Both the position numbers and the translations under genes were made by a program. A stretch of 64,000 nt of DNA from Candidatus Flexicrinis proximus. Lineage in GTDB: Bacteria > Chloroflexota > Anaerolineae > Aggregatilineales > Phototrophicaceae. Positions 1-8,097 of the stretch are shown here, in pieces (within the stretch, counting starts at the first letter, position 1; each line of letters opens with the position of its first letter). The DNA is taken from assembly GCA_016712885.1 (NCBI GenBank), contig JADJQF010000011.1, forward strand, positions 372,001 through 436,000. The letters are read 5' to 3'. The notes under the pieces were generated by a model. That model was not told where the DNA came from. It saw only the letters and a program-made list of their open reading frames with translations, and ran no database searches.

Positions 1-96
1 CATCCCCTTGGCCTCGTGGCGAGTTAAGGCAGGGATGGCTGCCCCATGCTGAACCGGAGACGCTGTCATTGACGTGGAAGTCTGAACCCGCTGCAT
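1..96 (-). CDS. 5' end of an unidentified gene, cut by the window edge
   Basis: An ATG on the minus strand at 96-94 is preceded by an AAGGAG ribosome binding site and opens 32 codons that run off the window. It lies 20 bp after the stop of the TetR gene, so the two are probably one operon and this is likely a target of that regulator. The visible N terminus contains ALTRHEA, which resembles the start of DinB/maleylpyruvate-isomerase-like proteins, but 32 residues are too few for a family call. I am confident that a gene starts here, not about its product. Confidence 0.5.
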   Translation of the reverse strand, partial: MQRVQTSTSMTASPVQHGAAIPALTRHEAKGM

Positions 97-116
97 GGTG
101 TTTTCTCCTTAATTGC

Positions 117-779
117 CTAATCGTCGCGCTTCTGCGTTTCGCTGTCGTGCTGCCATGCTTTCTTCAAGAGGTGAATGAAGACCGGGATCAGGCTGCCGAA
201 CCGACCTGAACCGGATGGAAGCTGCGGCTCATTGGCCAGGTGCTGCGCCGTAAGCCCATGCATAATCGCAATCAGGAGATTTGTCGTGACTTCCGCCGAA
301 AACGGCGAATTCAGTGTGCCTGACGCGATGGCTGCTTCTGTATGCCGTCGACCCACCTCGACTAGTTTTGCGGCCTCGGCGAGTCCTTCGGCAGACGGAT
401 GAAAACCGGGTACGGGGCGTTCGAACAGCAGTTGGTAGAGTTCGGGATTCTCCAGCGCAAACGACAAGTATCCTTCCATGCTCTTCTCAAGTCCCTGCCA
501 GGTTGCGCCGTACTGCTCCATCACCAGCTCGTACTGCTGACGGTAGAGCTGCATGCCCATCGCAAAGAGCGACTCGTAGATGGCGATCTTGCTTGGAAAG
601 TAGTTGTAGAGCGACGGCGCCCGCATTCCGACCTTGCGCGCAATCTCCTGGAGGTTCAGATCCGCAACTCCCTGTGCCCGCATGACCTCGCGGGCGGCGG
701 CAAGGATGTTCTGGGTCATTTCGTCGTGATTGCGCTGACGCCGTTCCTCCGGCGAGAGAATGCGCTTCGGCGTTTCCAT
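117..779 (-). CDS. TetR/AcrR family transcriptional regulator
   Basis: This 220-residue protein has the TetR layout. A DNA-binding domain spans about residues 18-65, with the helix-turn-helix in NLQEIARKVGMRAPSLYNYF, followed by a variable all-helical ligand domain. The C-terminal part, with GFHPSAEGL and an LLIAIMHGLTAQHLAN helix, resembles the WHG-type TetR ligand domain. A GGAG ribosome binding site precedes the ATG. It is followed after 20 bp by another minus-strand gene that leaves the window, so it probably controls itself and that gene. A promoter with an overlapping perfect 13-bp palindrome lies at 851-879. The effector is unknown. Confidence 0.9.
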   Translation of the reverse strand: METPKRILSPEERRQRNHDEMTQNILAAAREVMRAQGVADLNLQEIARKVGMRAPSLYNYFPSKIAIYESLFAMGMQLYRQQYELVMEQYGATWQGLEKSMEGYLSFALENPELYQLLFERPVPGFHPSAEGLAEAAKLVEVGRRHTEAAIASGTLNSPFSAEVTTNLLIAIMHGLTAQHLANEPQLPSGSGRFGSLIPVFIHLLKKAWQHDSETQKRDD

Positions 780-850
780 CCACTACACTCCAAACACTAC
801 CAATTCCAGCGAAAGTCACACTAAGGTCATTAGATAAAACGAATGAAATT

Positions 851-879
851 AGTATAAACAAATAGCAATAGTATTGCAA
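851..879 (-). promoter_or_regulatory. Promoter of the tetR gene with overlapping palindromic operator
   Basis: On the minus strand a -35 box TTGCAA (879-874) is separated by exactly 17 bp from a -10 box TATACT (856-851), about 72 bp upstream of the tetR start. A perfect inverted repeat GCAATA-G-TATTGC at 865-877 covers the spacer and part of the -35 box. This is where a TetR repressor would block its own transcription. The assignment as its operator is inferred from position and symmetry. The rest of 780-1069, between divergent genes, shows no other clear element. Confidence 0.55.
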
Positions 880-1069
880 ACAGGCGTTACGTATACGAGA
901 AACTGCGCCAGCCTTCTACTGTGCGGAGATCAATTCGACCAACTGAAGTCGCGCCAGAATTTCGCGAAATTCGTGAAAATAGTCACGGTACTGCGGGACG
1001 AATGGTACTAAACCGATCACAGGTTAGCGGGTATGCTCCGGGAAGGGTAAGAAATGTGGAATAAAAAAG

Positions 1070-1738
1070 ATGCACGACTCTGGTTCTGTGCTTCCCGAAG
1101 CACTAGATACGGCAGAAGTTCTGAAGCTGTTGCTGCAGAAGACCGCTGCCCGTCATAACCATTTATGTCCACGGCAGGTTTTGGGTGTTCGAATGGGGAT
1201 GCTGGCCGGACAACTGCTGGAGCTCAGGCTGCCGCAGGCCGAGAAGCGGCTGCTGACGCTGGTTGAAACCGACGGCTGTTTCGCAGACGGGGTGGCTGTA
1301 GCGACTGGCTGCGAGATCGGTCACCGGACACTGCGCCTGATCGACTTTGGCAAAGTAGCCGCGACATTTATTGACACGCAAACGCACCATTCCATCCGCA
1401 TTGCACCGCATAATGAGAGCAGGCGGCGCGCGGAGCGCTATAACGATGGCACTTTAAGCAACTGGCGCGCGTACCTGAATGCTTATCAGGTCATGCCTGA
1501 CGAAGAATTGTTTACCGTTGAGCGTGTTAACGTGCAGTTTTCGATCGATGCGCTGGTGAGTGAACCTGGGTATCGGGTGAACTGTGGGCAGTGCGGAGAA
1601 GAGATCATCAACCACCGGGAAATCCTCATCGACGGCCATCCGCTGTGTCGTGCGTGCGCCGGGCAAGCATACTACTCGCTGTGCCAAGAAGAGTACGGCG
1701 AATTGCTTTCACCCATTGTATTGGGATCCGTAACATGA
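1070..1738 (+). CDS. FmdE-family protein with C-terminal zinc ribbon
   Basis: The 222-residue protein matches the FmdE (formylmethanofuran dehydrogenase subunit E) fold family. Near residues 28-45 is HNHLCPRQVLGVRMG, followed by conserved cysteines in ETDGCFADG and TGCEIGHRT. The C terminus has a four-cysteine zinc ribbon (CGQCGEEI...PLCRACAG). FmdE-like proteins in bacteria without methanogenesis often sit next to molybdenum-enzyme genes, and here mobA follows with a 4-bp ATGA overlap. That suggests a role in molybdenum cofactor or enzyme maturation rather than C1 metabolism, which is inference. The ribosome binding site is weak (GGAA). Confidence 0.8.
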   Translation: MHDSGSVLPEALDTAEVLKLLLQKTAARHNHLCPRQVLGVRMGMLAGQLLELRLPQAEKRLLTLVETDGCFADGVAVATGCEIGHRTLRLIDFGKVAATFIDTQTHHSIRIAPHNESRRRAERYNDGTLSNWRAYLNAYQVMPDEELFTVERVNVQFSIDALVSEPGYRVNCGQCGEEIINHREILIDGHPLCRACAGQAYYSLCQEEYGELLSPIVLGSVT

Positions 1739-2331
1739 TCTCAGACGTAAGTATTGCCATCCTGGCGGGCGGGCAATCGCGCCGCATGGGTACGGACAAA
1801 AGCTTCGTCACGCTGAATGGCAAGACGATGATTGAGCGTGTGCTTGATCAGGTTTTGGCACTCGATCTGCCGGTTGTTATCGTTGCCAATCAGGTCGAGC
1901 GCTACTCGGATTTTGGCCTGCCAGTTTTCCCAGATGTGATAGAGGGGAAAGGCTCGCTGGGCGGCCTCTACACGGCGCTCTTTCACTCCAGCACCACATA
2001 CACGGTATGCGTTGCCTGCGATATGCCGTTCCTATCTCCCCAGCTCTTGACGTACCTGATCCAGCTTCGGCATGAGTACGATGCAGTAGTGCCAGAAGTG
2101 AATCGGCGTCTGCAACCACTGCATGCTGTGTATAACCGGACCTGCCTGAAACCGCTCAAGACCTTGATTGAACGCAATCAACTGGCAATCTACGGTCTCT
2201 ACAACTTCATAAACACGCGCGTAGTTCCGCAAAGCACGTTGGCACGACTGGCTACCGATCTGCGCTCATTCGACAACGTCAATACCCCTGACGATCTTGC
2301 GCTTGCAGTCCAAGATATGGAGACGACATGA
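1735..2331 (+). CDS. mobA: Molybdenum cofactor guanylyltransferase MobA
   Basis: MobA transfers GMP from GTP to molybdopterin to make the guanine dinucleotide form of the cofactor used by DMSO-reductase-family enzymes. The 198-residue protein opens with the nucleotidyltransferase signature AILAGGQSRRMGTDKS (residues 8-23) and has the metal-binding VACDMPFLSP motif at about residue 88. I chose the ATG at 1735, which overlaps the fmdE-like stop as ATGA; an open frame extends upstream but lacks homology. Its stop overlaps the next start in the same way, indicating translational coupling. The molybdenum reductase that needs this cofactor is encoded about 1.7 kb downstream. Confidence 0.92.
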   Translation: MISDVSIAILAGGQSRRMGTDKSFVTLNGKTMIERVLDQVLALDLPVVIVANQVERYSDFGLPVFPDVIEGKGSLGGLYTALFHSSTTYTVCVACDMPFLSPQLLTYLIQLRHEYDAVVPEVNRRLQPLHAVYNRTCLKPLKTLIERNQLAIYGLYNFINTRVVPQSTLARLATDLRSFDNVNTPDDLALAVQDMETT

Positions 2332-2642
2332 CCGAGTTGCCAAAACCATTCGCTGGTTTCCGTGAGGATTACCCGGAAATTGCGCAAGCGTATGAAGCGC
2401 TGGGGAATGCCGCGCACAGCGCAGGCCCCCTCGACGATAAGGCGCGCCAACTTGTCAAGCTAGCCCTTGCCATCGGCGCGGGACTGGAAGGGGCGACCCA
2501 CGCGCATACCCGCCGCGCCCTCGAACTCGAAGTGACACCCGACGAAATCCGCCACGTTGCGCTCCTCTCGATAACAACGCTGGGATTTCCGACTGCAATT
2601 CGGGCGATTACATGGATCGAGGACGTGATTTCCGGGCGCTAG
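2328..2642 (+). CDS. Carboxymuconolactone decarboxylase/AhpD-like protein without the usual cysteines
   Basis: This 104-residue all-helical protein has the CMD/AhpD pattern: a DDKARQLVKLALAIGAG helix, then GATHAHTRRALE. AhpD enzymes carry a CxxC pair at that second site for disulfide reduction. Here both cysteine positions are replaced, so thiol peroxidase activity is unlikely. It overlaps mobA by ATGA and sits between cofactor genes and a sensor kinase. A role as a small accessory or assembly factor for the reductase is possible but unproven. Confidence 0.8.
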   Translation: MTELPKPFAGFREDYPEIAQAYEALGNAAHSAGPLDDKARQLVKLALAIGAGLEGATHAHTRRALELEVTPDEIRHVALLSITTLGFPTAIRAITWIEDVISGR

Positions 2643-2679
2643 AGCCGGTAACGCGTCTGAGTGTCTGAAAGAATCCACA

Positions 2680-3822
2680 ATGGCCGCTCGCATCGACTCC
2701 GGCACTTCCGTTGAAGACTGGCTTGATGGGCTGGTGAAAATCAGCCGCCGCATCGCCCGTATGGAAGATGTCGACAACGCATTCACAGAGATATTGCCGA
2801 TCACACGCGAACTGATCGACTCCGATACCGCTTCGCTTGGACTACTTGAATCCCGGGACCAGCTGATCCTGAAGTACCAGGCAACAGAACGAGGATGCGG
2901 ACAGCTGCAGAATGAATGGATTCAGTCTCCCGAGCTCTGGAAAGCGATCACATCGGCTTGCGCCTATCGGCATCCGGAAGACACCCATTCGCCGGAATTT
3001 CGCTGGCCATGCAAGGATGCGGTCTATGCCGTGCAGGCTGCAGCTGTCGTCCCGCTGATCCTCGATGACTCGGCGATCGGGGTACTTTGGGTTGGGCGTT
3101 ACTCCAGAACATCGTTCACACCCGCCGACCTGGCGCGTTTGGGGAGCCTTGCCGATCAGGCCGTCATCGCGCTGGAGCACGCTTCGATGGCCGCGCGCCT
3201 TCAGTCCCTTGCGGTCATCGAGGAGCGTTCCCGGATTGCACGCGAAATGCACGACAGCCTGGCGCAGATTCTCGGCTACCTGGGTCTTGAGATGCAGACG
3301 CTGGAGGCGCTCACACTCCAAGGCAACAGGGAGGCAGTACTCGCTGAACTGAAGCAGGCCAGACAAATCATCAAGTCAGCGCAGGTGGATGTCCGCGGCA
3401 ATATCCTCAGTCTGCGTACCACGCTTGCCGGCGGTGTCGATCTTACCGAATCGATCCAGAAGTATGTCGACGAATTTGAGGTTCAGACCGGTATCGCAAC
3501 CCGTCTGATTGATGATTGCGATGTCGCGCTTACACTCTCTCCGTTGGCCGAGACCCAACTGGTACGAATCGTCCAGGAAGGGCTGACCAATGTCCGCAAA
3601 CACGCGCGGGCCACGTCTGTCGATCTGTGTCTGGCGATCCGCGATCAGAAGCTGTATGTCACACTCAGCGACAACGGAATTGGACTGCAATCCACCTCGT
3701 CAGACGGTCACTTTGGCCTGCAGACGATGCGCGAACGCGCTGAAAGCGTTGGCGGCACCCTGACGATCTCCTCTGTGCCGGCACAGGGTACGACCATCGC
3801 ATTGGTTCTTCCACTCCTCTAG
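2680..3822 (+). CDS. Cytoplasmic sensor histidine kinase, NarX/NreB type with GAF domain
   Basis: The 380-residue protein has a GAF-like sensor domain at about residues 15-170. A HisKA_3 dimerisation/phosphoacceptor helix follows, with the phosphorylated His191 in EERSRIAREMHDSLAQ, then a HATPase domain with QEGLTNVRKHA, SDNGIGL and GHFGLQTMRERA. There is no membrane segment, so it senses an internal signal. The sensor domain holds three cysteines (C73, C94, C111) that could bind a redox cofactor; that is speculation. The likely partner is the NarL-type regulator at 9952-10623, on the other side of the reductase genes. It starts 37 bp after the AhpD-like gene. Confidence 0.9.
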   Translation: MAARIDSGTSVEDWLDGLVKISRRIARMEDVDNAFTEILPITRELIDSDTASLGLLESRDQLILKYQATERGCGQLQNEWIQSPELWKAITSACAYRHPEDTHSPEFRWPCKDAVYAVQAAAVVPLILDDSAIGVLWVGRYSRTSFTPADLARLGSLADQAVIALEHASMAARLQSLAVIEERSRIAREMHDSLAQILGYLGLEMQTLEALTLQGNREAVLAELKQARQIIKSAQVDVRGNILSLRTTLAGGVDLTESIQKYVDEFEVQTGIATRLIDDCDVALTLSPLAETQLVRIVQEGLTNVRKHARATSVDLCLAIRDQKLYVTLSDNGIGLQSTSSDGHFGLQTMRERAESVGGTLTISSVPAQGTTIALVLPLL

Positions 3823-3846
3823 AAACCATATCCTGCTCGCAGACAA

Positions 3847-3873
3847 ATAATCCTTTCGGGTGATGAAGATTAT
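3847..3873. promoter_or_regulatory. AT-rich inverted repeat upstream of dmsA
   Basis: The arms ATAATC (3847-3852) and GATTAT (3868-3873), extended inward by a TT/AA pair with one bulged base, form an imperfect inverted repeat. It lies in the 180-bp gap between the kinase gene and dmsA. It could be a weak terminator or a protein binding site for anaerobic control. It does not match the FNR consensus, so the role is open. Confidence 0.3.
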
Positions 3874-4002
3874 CCTGCGGGAAGATGTGCGTGGTGTCTG
3901 TCTGACCTATGCTATGGAAAGATGTGGTTAGCAAGAGAAGGACATCGCTATGAAGCCACGCCTTTCCGTCTATTTTTGTCAGCATTGTGCGGAGGAAACA
4001 CT

Positions 4003-6402
4003 GTGAGCAACAATGCCTTTTTGACAGACCTGATCACGGACACCGTACTTTCACGCCGCTGCTTCATGAAGTGGAGCGCGGCCCTGGGTGGGACCGCTGC
4101 GCTGGCCGCCAGCGGGATCCCCGCATTTGCTCAGGGTTCCGAAGAACTTGCGCAGAACTTCGGTTCAACCGGTCAGATGTTCCGTACGTGTTGTCCAGCC
4201 CATAACTGTGGCGGGCGCTGCCCGCTGGTCGTGACGGTGCAGGACGGCATGATCACGCGCATCGGCTCGGATGATCGCGAATACGATGAAATTGACCGGC
4301 CCCGTGTCGTCGCTTGCTCTCGTGGTAAAGCCTACCGGCGCCGCCAATATCATCCTGACCGGCTCAAGTACCCGATGAAGCGGGTCGGCCCGCGCGGTTC
4401 GGGTCAGTATGAGCGCATCAGCTGGGACGAGGCAATTGAAACCGTCGCCACCCAGATGCAGCGCATCAAAGAGCAGTATGGCAACAGCGCGATTTTCGTG
4501 CCGTACGGCACCGGTGGTGGAAGCCAGATGATGGGTGCAGGCACGGCAAGCCGCCTGATGAACTTGTTCGGCGGACGCCTGAACTACTACAACAACTACA
4601 GCTGGGCCGCAATTCAGCGCGCTACACCTACGGTCTACGGCACGCAGAATACCGGCAATCAGCGCCAGGACTGGCTGAACTCGCGTTACATCATCATGTG
4701 GGGCTGGAACCCGGCCGAGATGATGGACGGCACGAACAGCGCGTGGTTTATCCGTAAGGCGCGCGAGAATGGCGCCAAGGTGATTGCGATTGATCCTCGC
4801 AGAAGCCTCTCGGTCAATGCGCTGGCCGATGAATGGATTCCTATTCGGCCCGGCACGGATACTGCGATGATGTCCGCTATGGCCTACGTCATGGTGACCG
4901 AAGAGTTGTACGATGCCGAGTTCGTCGAGAAATACACCATCGGCTTCGATCGCTCGCAGATGCCCGAAGGCTACGAGGACGAAGAAAGCTATAAGGACTA
5001 CCTGTTGGGTACGGTCGACGGTATCCCGAAGACTCCCGAATGGGCGGAGAGCATCACCGGTGTACCGCGCGAAAAGATCATCGAAATCGCGCGGGACTAT
5101 GCCACGATCAAGCCTGGTATGTTGTATCAGGGGTATGGGATGCAGCGGCGTGCCTATGGTGAGCAGGTTGTGCGGGCGGGATGTGTGCTGCCTGCGCTGA
5201 CGGGCAACGTGGGTATACCCGGCGGTTGGGCGGGCGGCATGGCCTTCCAGGCCGGTGGCGCTGGCGGGCCGGGTTTCCCCGGCGGCACCAATCCAATCAC
5301 AGCCTCTATCCCCAGTTACATGTTCACGGATGCCGTGCTTCGAGGCACCGAGATGGGGCCGGAAGACGGCGTTGTCGGCGTTGAGAAGCTGGACAACAGC
5401 ATCCGGATGATCTATGCCGTTGCGTCAAACTGCATGATCAACCAGCATGGCAATAGCAACCGTTCGGCACAGATCCTTGCCGACGAGACGCTCTGCGAGT
5501 TCATTGTTGTCCATGAGCAGTTCCTGACATCGACCGCCAAGTTCGCCGACATTCTTCTGCCCGCGTGCACGCAGTTCGAAACCTACGGTCTCAACGGCTC
5601 CTGGAAATATGGCGAGGAAGCGCTGTACGGGCCCAAGCTGGTTGAGCCAATGTTCGAGTCTAAGAGCGATTTCCAGATTTGTGCTGAAGTCGCTGAACGC
5701 CTCGGCCTAGGTGAAGCCTATACCGAAGGCCGCGATGAACGTGGCTGGATCGAATACATCATGGAACAGCGTAAGACTAACTTGCCGGACTTCCCATCGC
5801 TTCAGGAGTTCGAAGACCAGAACCTTGGGTTCTATCAGCGGACCGTAACTGAGCCGATTATCGCCTTCAAGGCGTTCCGCGAAGACCCGGTGGCGAACCC
5901 GCTGGAAACCCCGTCTGGCAAGATCGAGATCTTCTCGCCGGCTCTGTTCGAAATGAACAATCCCGAGGAAATCCCGGCAATTCCTAAGTACATCCAGGAG
6001 TGGGAGAGCCCGTTTGGTCCAGAGGCCGCAGAGTATCCTCTCCAGGCCGTTAACCACCATTACATGCACCGCGTGCATTCCACCCATCACAATGTGGATT
6101 GGCTGGATCAGGCATTCCCGCAGCGCGTCTTCATCAATCCGATAGATGCCCAGGCGCGCGGGCTTCAGGATGGGGATGTCGTAAAAGTCTGGAACGACAG
6201 GGGTACGATCATGACCCCGGTCCGTCTGACTCGCAGCATCATGCCCGGCGTCGTGGACATCCCACAGGGTGCCTGGTACCTGCCGGATGAGAACGGTGTT
6301 GATCAAGGAGGCTGTGCAAACACCTTGACATCGGAACGACCGACACCACTAGCCTTCGGTAACACACAGCAGACCATCATGGTTCAGGTTGCTAAGGCAT
6401 AG
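4003..6402 (+). CDS. dmsA: DMSO reductase-type molybdopterin oxidoreductase, catalytic subunit
   Basis: This exported molybdenum enzyme reduces DMSO or a related oxidised substrate at the end of an anaerobic respiratory chain. The start is taken as GTG 4003 behind a GGAGGAAA ribosome binding site, giving 799 residues. A Tat signal is at residues 17-45 (SRRCFMK). The N-terminal 4Fe-4S site has Cys63 or 64, Cys69, Cys73 and Cys105 (NCGGRC, VVACSRG). Ser200 in YYNNYSWAAI is the expected molybdenum ligand of the DmsA group. DEWIPIRPGTDTA and the C-terminal RVHSTHHNVDWL region follow E. coli DmsA closely. dmsB follows after 11 bp. The exact substrate (DMSO, TMAO, selenate or other) cannot be read from sequence. 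Confidence 0.93.
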   Translation: MSNNAFLTDLITDTVLSRRCFMKWSAALGGTAALAASGIPAFAQGSEELAQNFGSTGQMFRTCCPAHNCGGRCPLVVTVQDGMITRIGSDDREYDEIDRPRVVACSRGKAYRRRQYHPDRLKYPMKRVGPRGSGQYERISWDEAIETVATQMQRIKEQYGNSAIFVPYGTGGGSQMMGAGTASRLMNLFGGRLNYYNNYSWAAIQRATPTVYGTQNTGNQRQDWLNSRYIIMWGWNPAEMMDGTNSAWFIRKARENGAKVIAIDPRRSLSVNALADEWIPIRPGTDTAMMSAMAYVMVTEELYDAEFVEKYTIGFDRSQMPEGYEDEESYKDYLLGTVDGIPKTPEWAESITGVPREKIIEIARDYATIKPGMLYQGYGMQRRAYGEQVVRAGCVLPALTGNVGIPGGWAGGMAFQAGGAGGPGFPGGTNPITASIPSYMFTDAVLRGTEMGPEDGVVGVEKLDNSIRMIYAVASNCMINQHGNSNRSAQILADETLCEFIVVHEQFLTSTAKFADILLPACTQFETYGLNGSWKYGEEALYGPKLVEPMFESKSDFQICAEVAERLGLGEAYTEGRDERGWIEYIMEQRKTNLPDFPSLQEFEDQNLGFYQRTVTEPIIAFKAFREDPVANPLETPSGKIEIFSPALFEMNNPEEIPAIPKYIQEWESPFGPEAAEYPLQAVNHHYMHRVHSTHHNVDWLDQAFPQRVFINPIDAQARGLQDGDVVKVWNDRGTIMTPVRLTRSIMPGVVDIPQGAWYLPDENGVDQGGCANTLTSERPTPLAFGNTQQTIMVQVAKA

Positions 6403-6413
6403 GAGGTAATACA

Positions 6414-7034
6414 ATGGCTAAACAACTCGGATTTCATGTGAACCTGAGCGCGTGTTCTGGCTGCAAGGCCTGCCAGATTGCGTGCAAAGACAAGAACGAC
6501 CTTACCGACGATCGTATGTGGCGTCGTGTCATCACGGTTGAAGGCGGCGAATGGATTCAGCGCGGCGACGCCTGGCTGAACAACATCTTCGGATACTTCC
6601 TGTCTTCGGCCTGTATGCACTGTGAGAACCCCCTCTGTGTTGAAGTGTGTCCAACATCTGCGATGTGGAAGCGCGAAGAAGACGGCATAGTGCTGATCGA
6701 TCAGGACAAATGCATTGGCTGCCGTTACTGCGAATGGGCGTGCCCGTACGGAGCGCCGCAGTTTGATGCAACCGCCGGTGTCATGAGCAAATGCAATATG
6801 TGCTTCGACTACGTGGACGCCGGGCAGAAGCCCGCCTGTGTCTCGGCCTGCCAGATGCGAGTTCTCGAATTCGGCGACGTTGAGGAACTGCGCGTGAAGT
6901 ACGGTGCGCTAAACGATGTATACCCGTTGCCGGATCCGTCGCTTACGTCTCCCTCAATTGTATACACACCACACGAGGACACGATCCGTGCCACCACGGA
7001 CTCCGTTGAACTCGCTAACCGAGAGGAGCTGTAA
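6414..7034 (+). CDS. dmsB: Four-cluster iron-sulfur subunit DmsB
   Basis: The 206-residue protein carries electrons from the membrane anchor to the molybdenum subunit. Four ferredoxin-type cysteine groups are visible: CSGCKACQIAC (14-24), CMHCENPLCVEVCP, CIGCRYCEWACP, and CNMCFDYVDAGQKPACVSAC. They are arranged as in DmsB/NrfC proteins. It has a strong AGGAGG ribosome binding site, lies 11 bp behind dmsA, and its stop is 2 bp before the anchor gene. There is no signal peptide, as expected for a subunit co-exported with the Tat substrate. Confidence 0.95.
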   Translation: MAKQLGFHVNLSACSGCKACQIACKDKNDLTDDRMWRRVITVEGGEWIQRGDAWLNNIFGYFLSSACMHCENPLCVEVCPTSAMWKREEDGIVLIDQDKCIGCRYCEWACPYGAPQFDATAGVMSKCNMCFDYVDAGQKPACVSACQMRVLEFGDVEELRVKYGALNDVYPLPDPSLTSPSIVYTPHEDTIRATTDSVELANREEL

Positions 7035-7036
7035 TC

Positions 7037-7960
7037 ATGGCAACGCAAGAATGGCCGTTGATCGTCTTTACCGTTGTCATGCAACTGGCGGTCGGTTCGT
7101 TCGTCATTCTCGGTGGCGTCCACTTCTTCGCAAGCCGGCGTAACGGTATTGCTGAAGCGGACAAACTGAGTGACCGCGCTCTACTCGCCATCGGTCCGCT
7201 GGTCGTGCTGGCGCTGATCGTCACCCTGCTGCACCTGGGCAATCCGCTGAAGGCGCCTGGCGCCATTACAAATCTCGGGACGTCCTGGCTGAGCCGTGAG
7301 ATCATCCTGGGGGTCACATTTGCGGTCGGTGGGGCGCTGTTTGCCTTCATGCAGTGGCGCAAGATCAGTACCGCGAGTATCCGCAACGTCCTGGCGCTGC
7401 TGGTTGCTGCTGTGGGCCTCGTGCTGGTCTTTGCCATGGCGTCGGTTTACCAGCTGCGTACTGTTCCCGCGTGGAACAGCCTGGCAACTCCGGTATCGTT
7501 CTTCATCACTACCGTTCTGCTGGGGACGCTGGCAATCGGCGCTGCGTTCGTGATCGGCTATCAGCGGCTGCAGGCTCGGGGACTGGATTCGGAAAAGGTC
7601 CAGTTCGGCATTCTCGCCACAACTCTGCGCTGGGTTGCGCTGATTTCGCTTGTCATGGTAGGCCTCCAGTTCGTTGTAATTCCAGTCTATCTTGCCTCGC
7701 TGGCGGCGAATGCCTCACCAGCGGCGGCCAGCAGCATTGGAATCATCATCAACGAAAATGGCTGGTTGTTTGCCATCCGGCTACTGCTGATCTTCCTGGG
7801 TGCAGGCATCTTCTCGATCTTCATCTATCAAAGTGCATCGTCAGATAACAAGATCCGCATTGTCAGCAACCTTGCGCTTCTGGCGTTTGTGCTGGTGCTA
7901 GTGTCCGAAGTTCTGGGGCGGTATCTGTTCTATGCCTCGATGGTGCGGGTGGGCATCTAG
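7037..7960 (+). CDS. dmsC: DmsC-type membrane anchor subunit
   Basis: The 307-residue protein has about eight hydrophobic membrane segments, starting with WPLIVFTVVMQLAVGSFVIL. It contains the DmsC-type features PLVVLALIVTLLHLGNPL, with a histidine likely to take part in menaquinol oxidation, and TSWLSREIILG. It would hold the DmsAB dimer on the membrane and feed it electrons from the quinone pool. The gene starts 2 bp after dmsB behind a GAGAGGAG site and ends at a strong hairpin terminator. Confidence 0.92.
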   Translation: MATQEWPLIVFTVVMQLAVGSFVILGGVHFFASRRNGIAEADKLSDRALLAIGPLVVLALIVTLLHLGNPLKAPGAITNLGTSWLSREIILGVTFAVGGALFAFMQWRKISTASIRNVLALLVAAVGLVLVFAMASVYQLRTVPAWNSLATPVSFFITTVLLGTLAIGAAFVIGYQRLQARGLDSEKVQFGILATTLRWVALISLVMVGLQFVVIPVYLASLAANASPAAASSIGIIINENGWLFAIRLLLIFLGAGIFSIFIYQSASSDNKIRIVSNLALLAFVLVLVSEVLGRYLFYASMVRVGI

Positions 7961-7994
7961 CGCACCTCCCGCAATCAAAGCAGTTCAGAGTCAA

Positions 7995-8022
7995 AAAGAG
8001 CGCCCGACATAGGGCGCTCTTT
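7995..8022. terminator. Bidirectional intrinsic terminator between dmsC and the convergent operon
   Basis: A perfect 11-bp stem AAAGAGCGCCC/GGGCGCTCTTT with a six-base loop GACATA has an A run on one side and a T run on the other. It lies 35 bp after the dmsC stop and 75 bp from the end of the convergent ferredoxin gene, so it can stop transcription from both sides. Confidence 0.9.
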
Positions 8023-8097
8023 CATTCGAGGATGCCGTCAGACCCATTGAAGCTGGATCACTACAGGTCAGGCGGTTTCAATCCCTGCTCCGTTAGT

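Noticed and set aside
780..1069. Molybdenum cofactor riboswitch before the fmdE-mobA operon
   Set aside because: I looked because of the downstream genes, but could not fit the known conserved core and stems. A covariance search would be needed.
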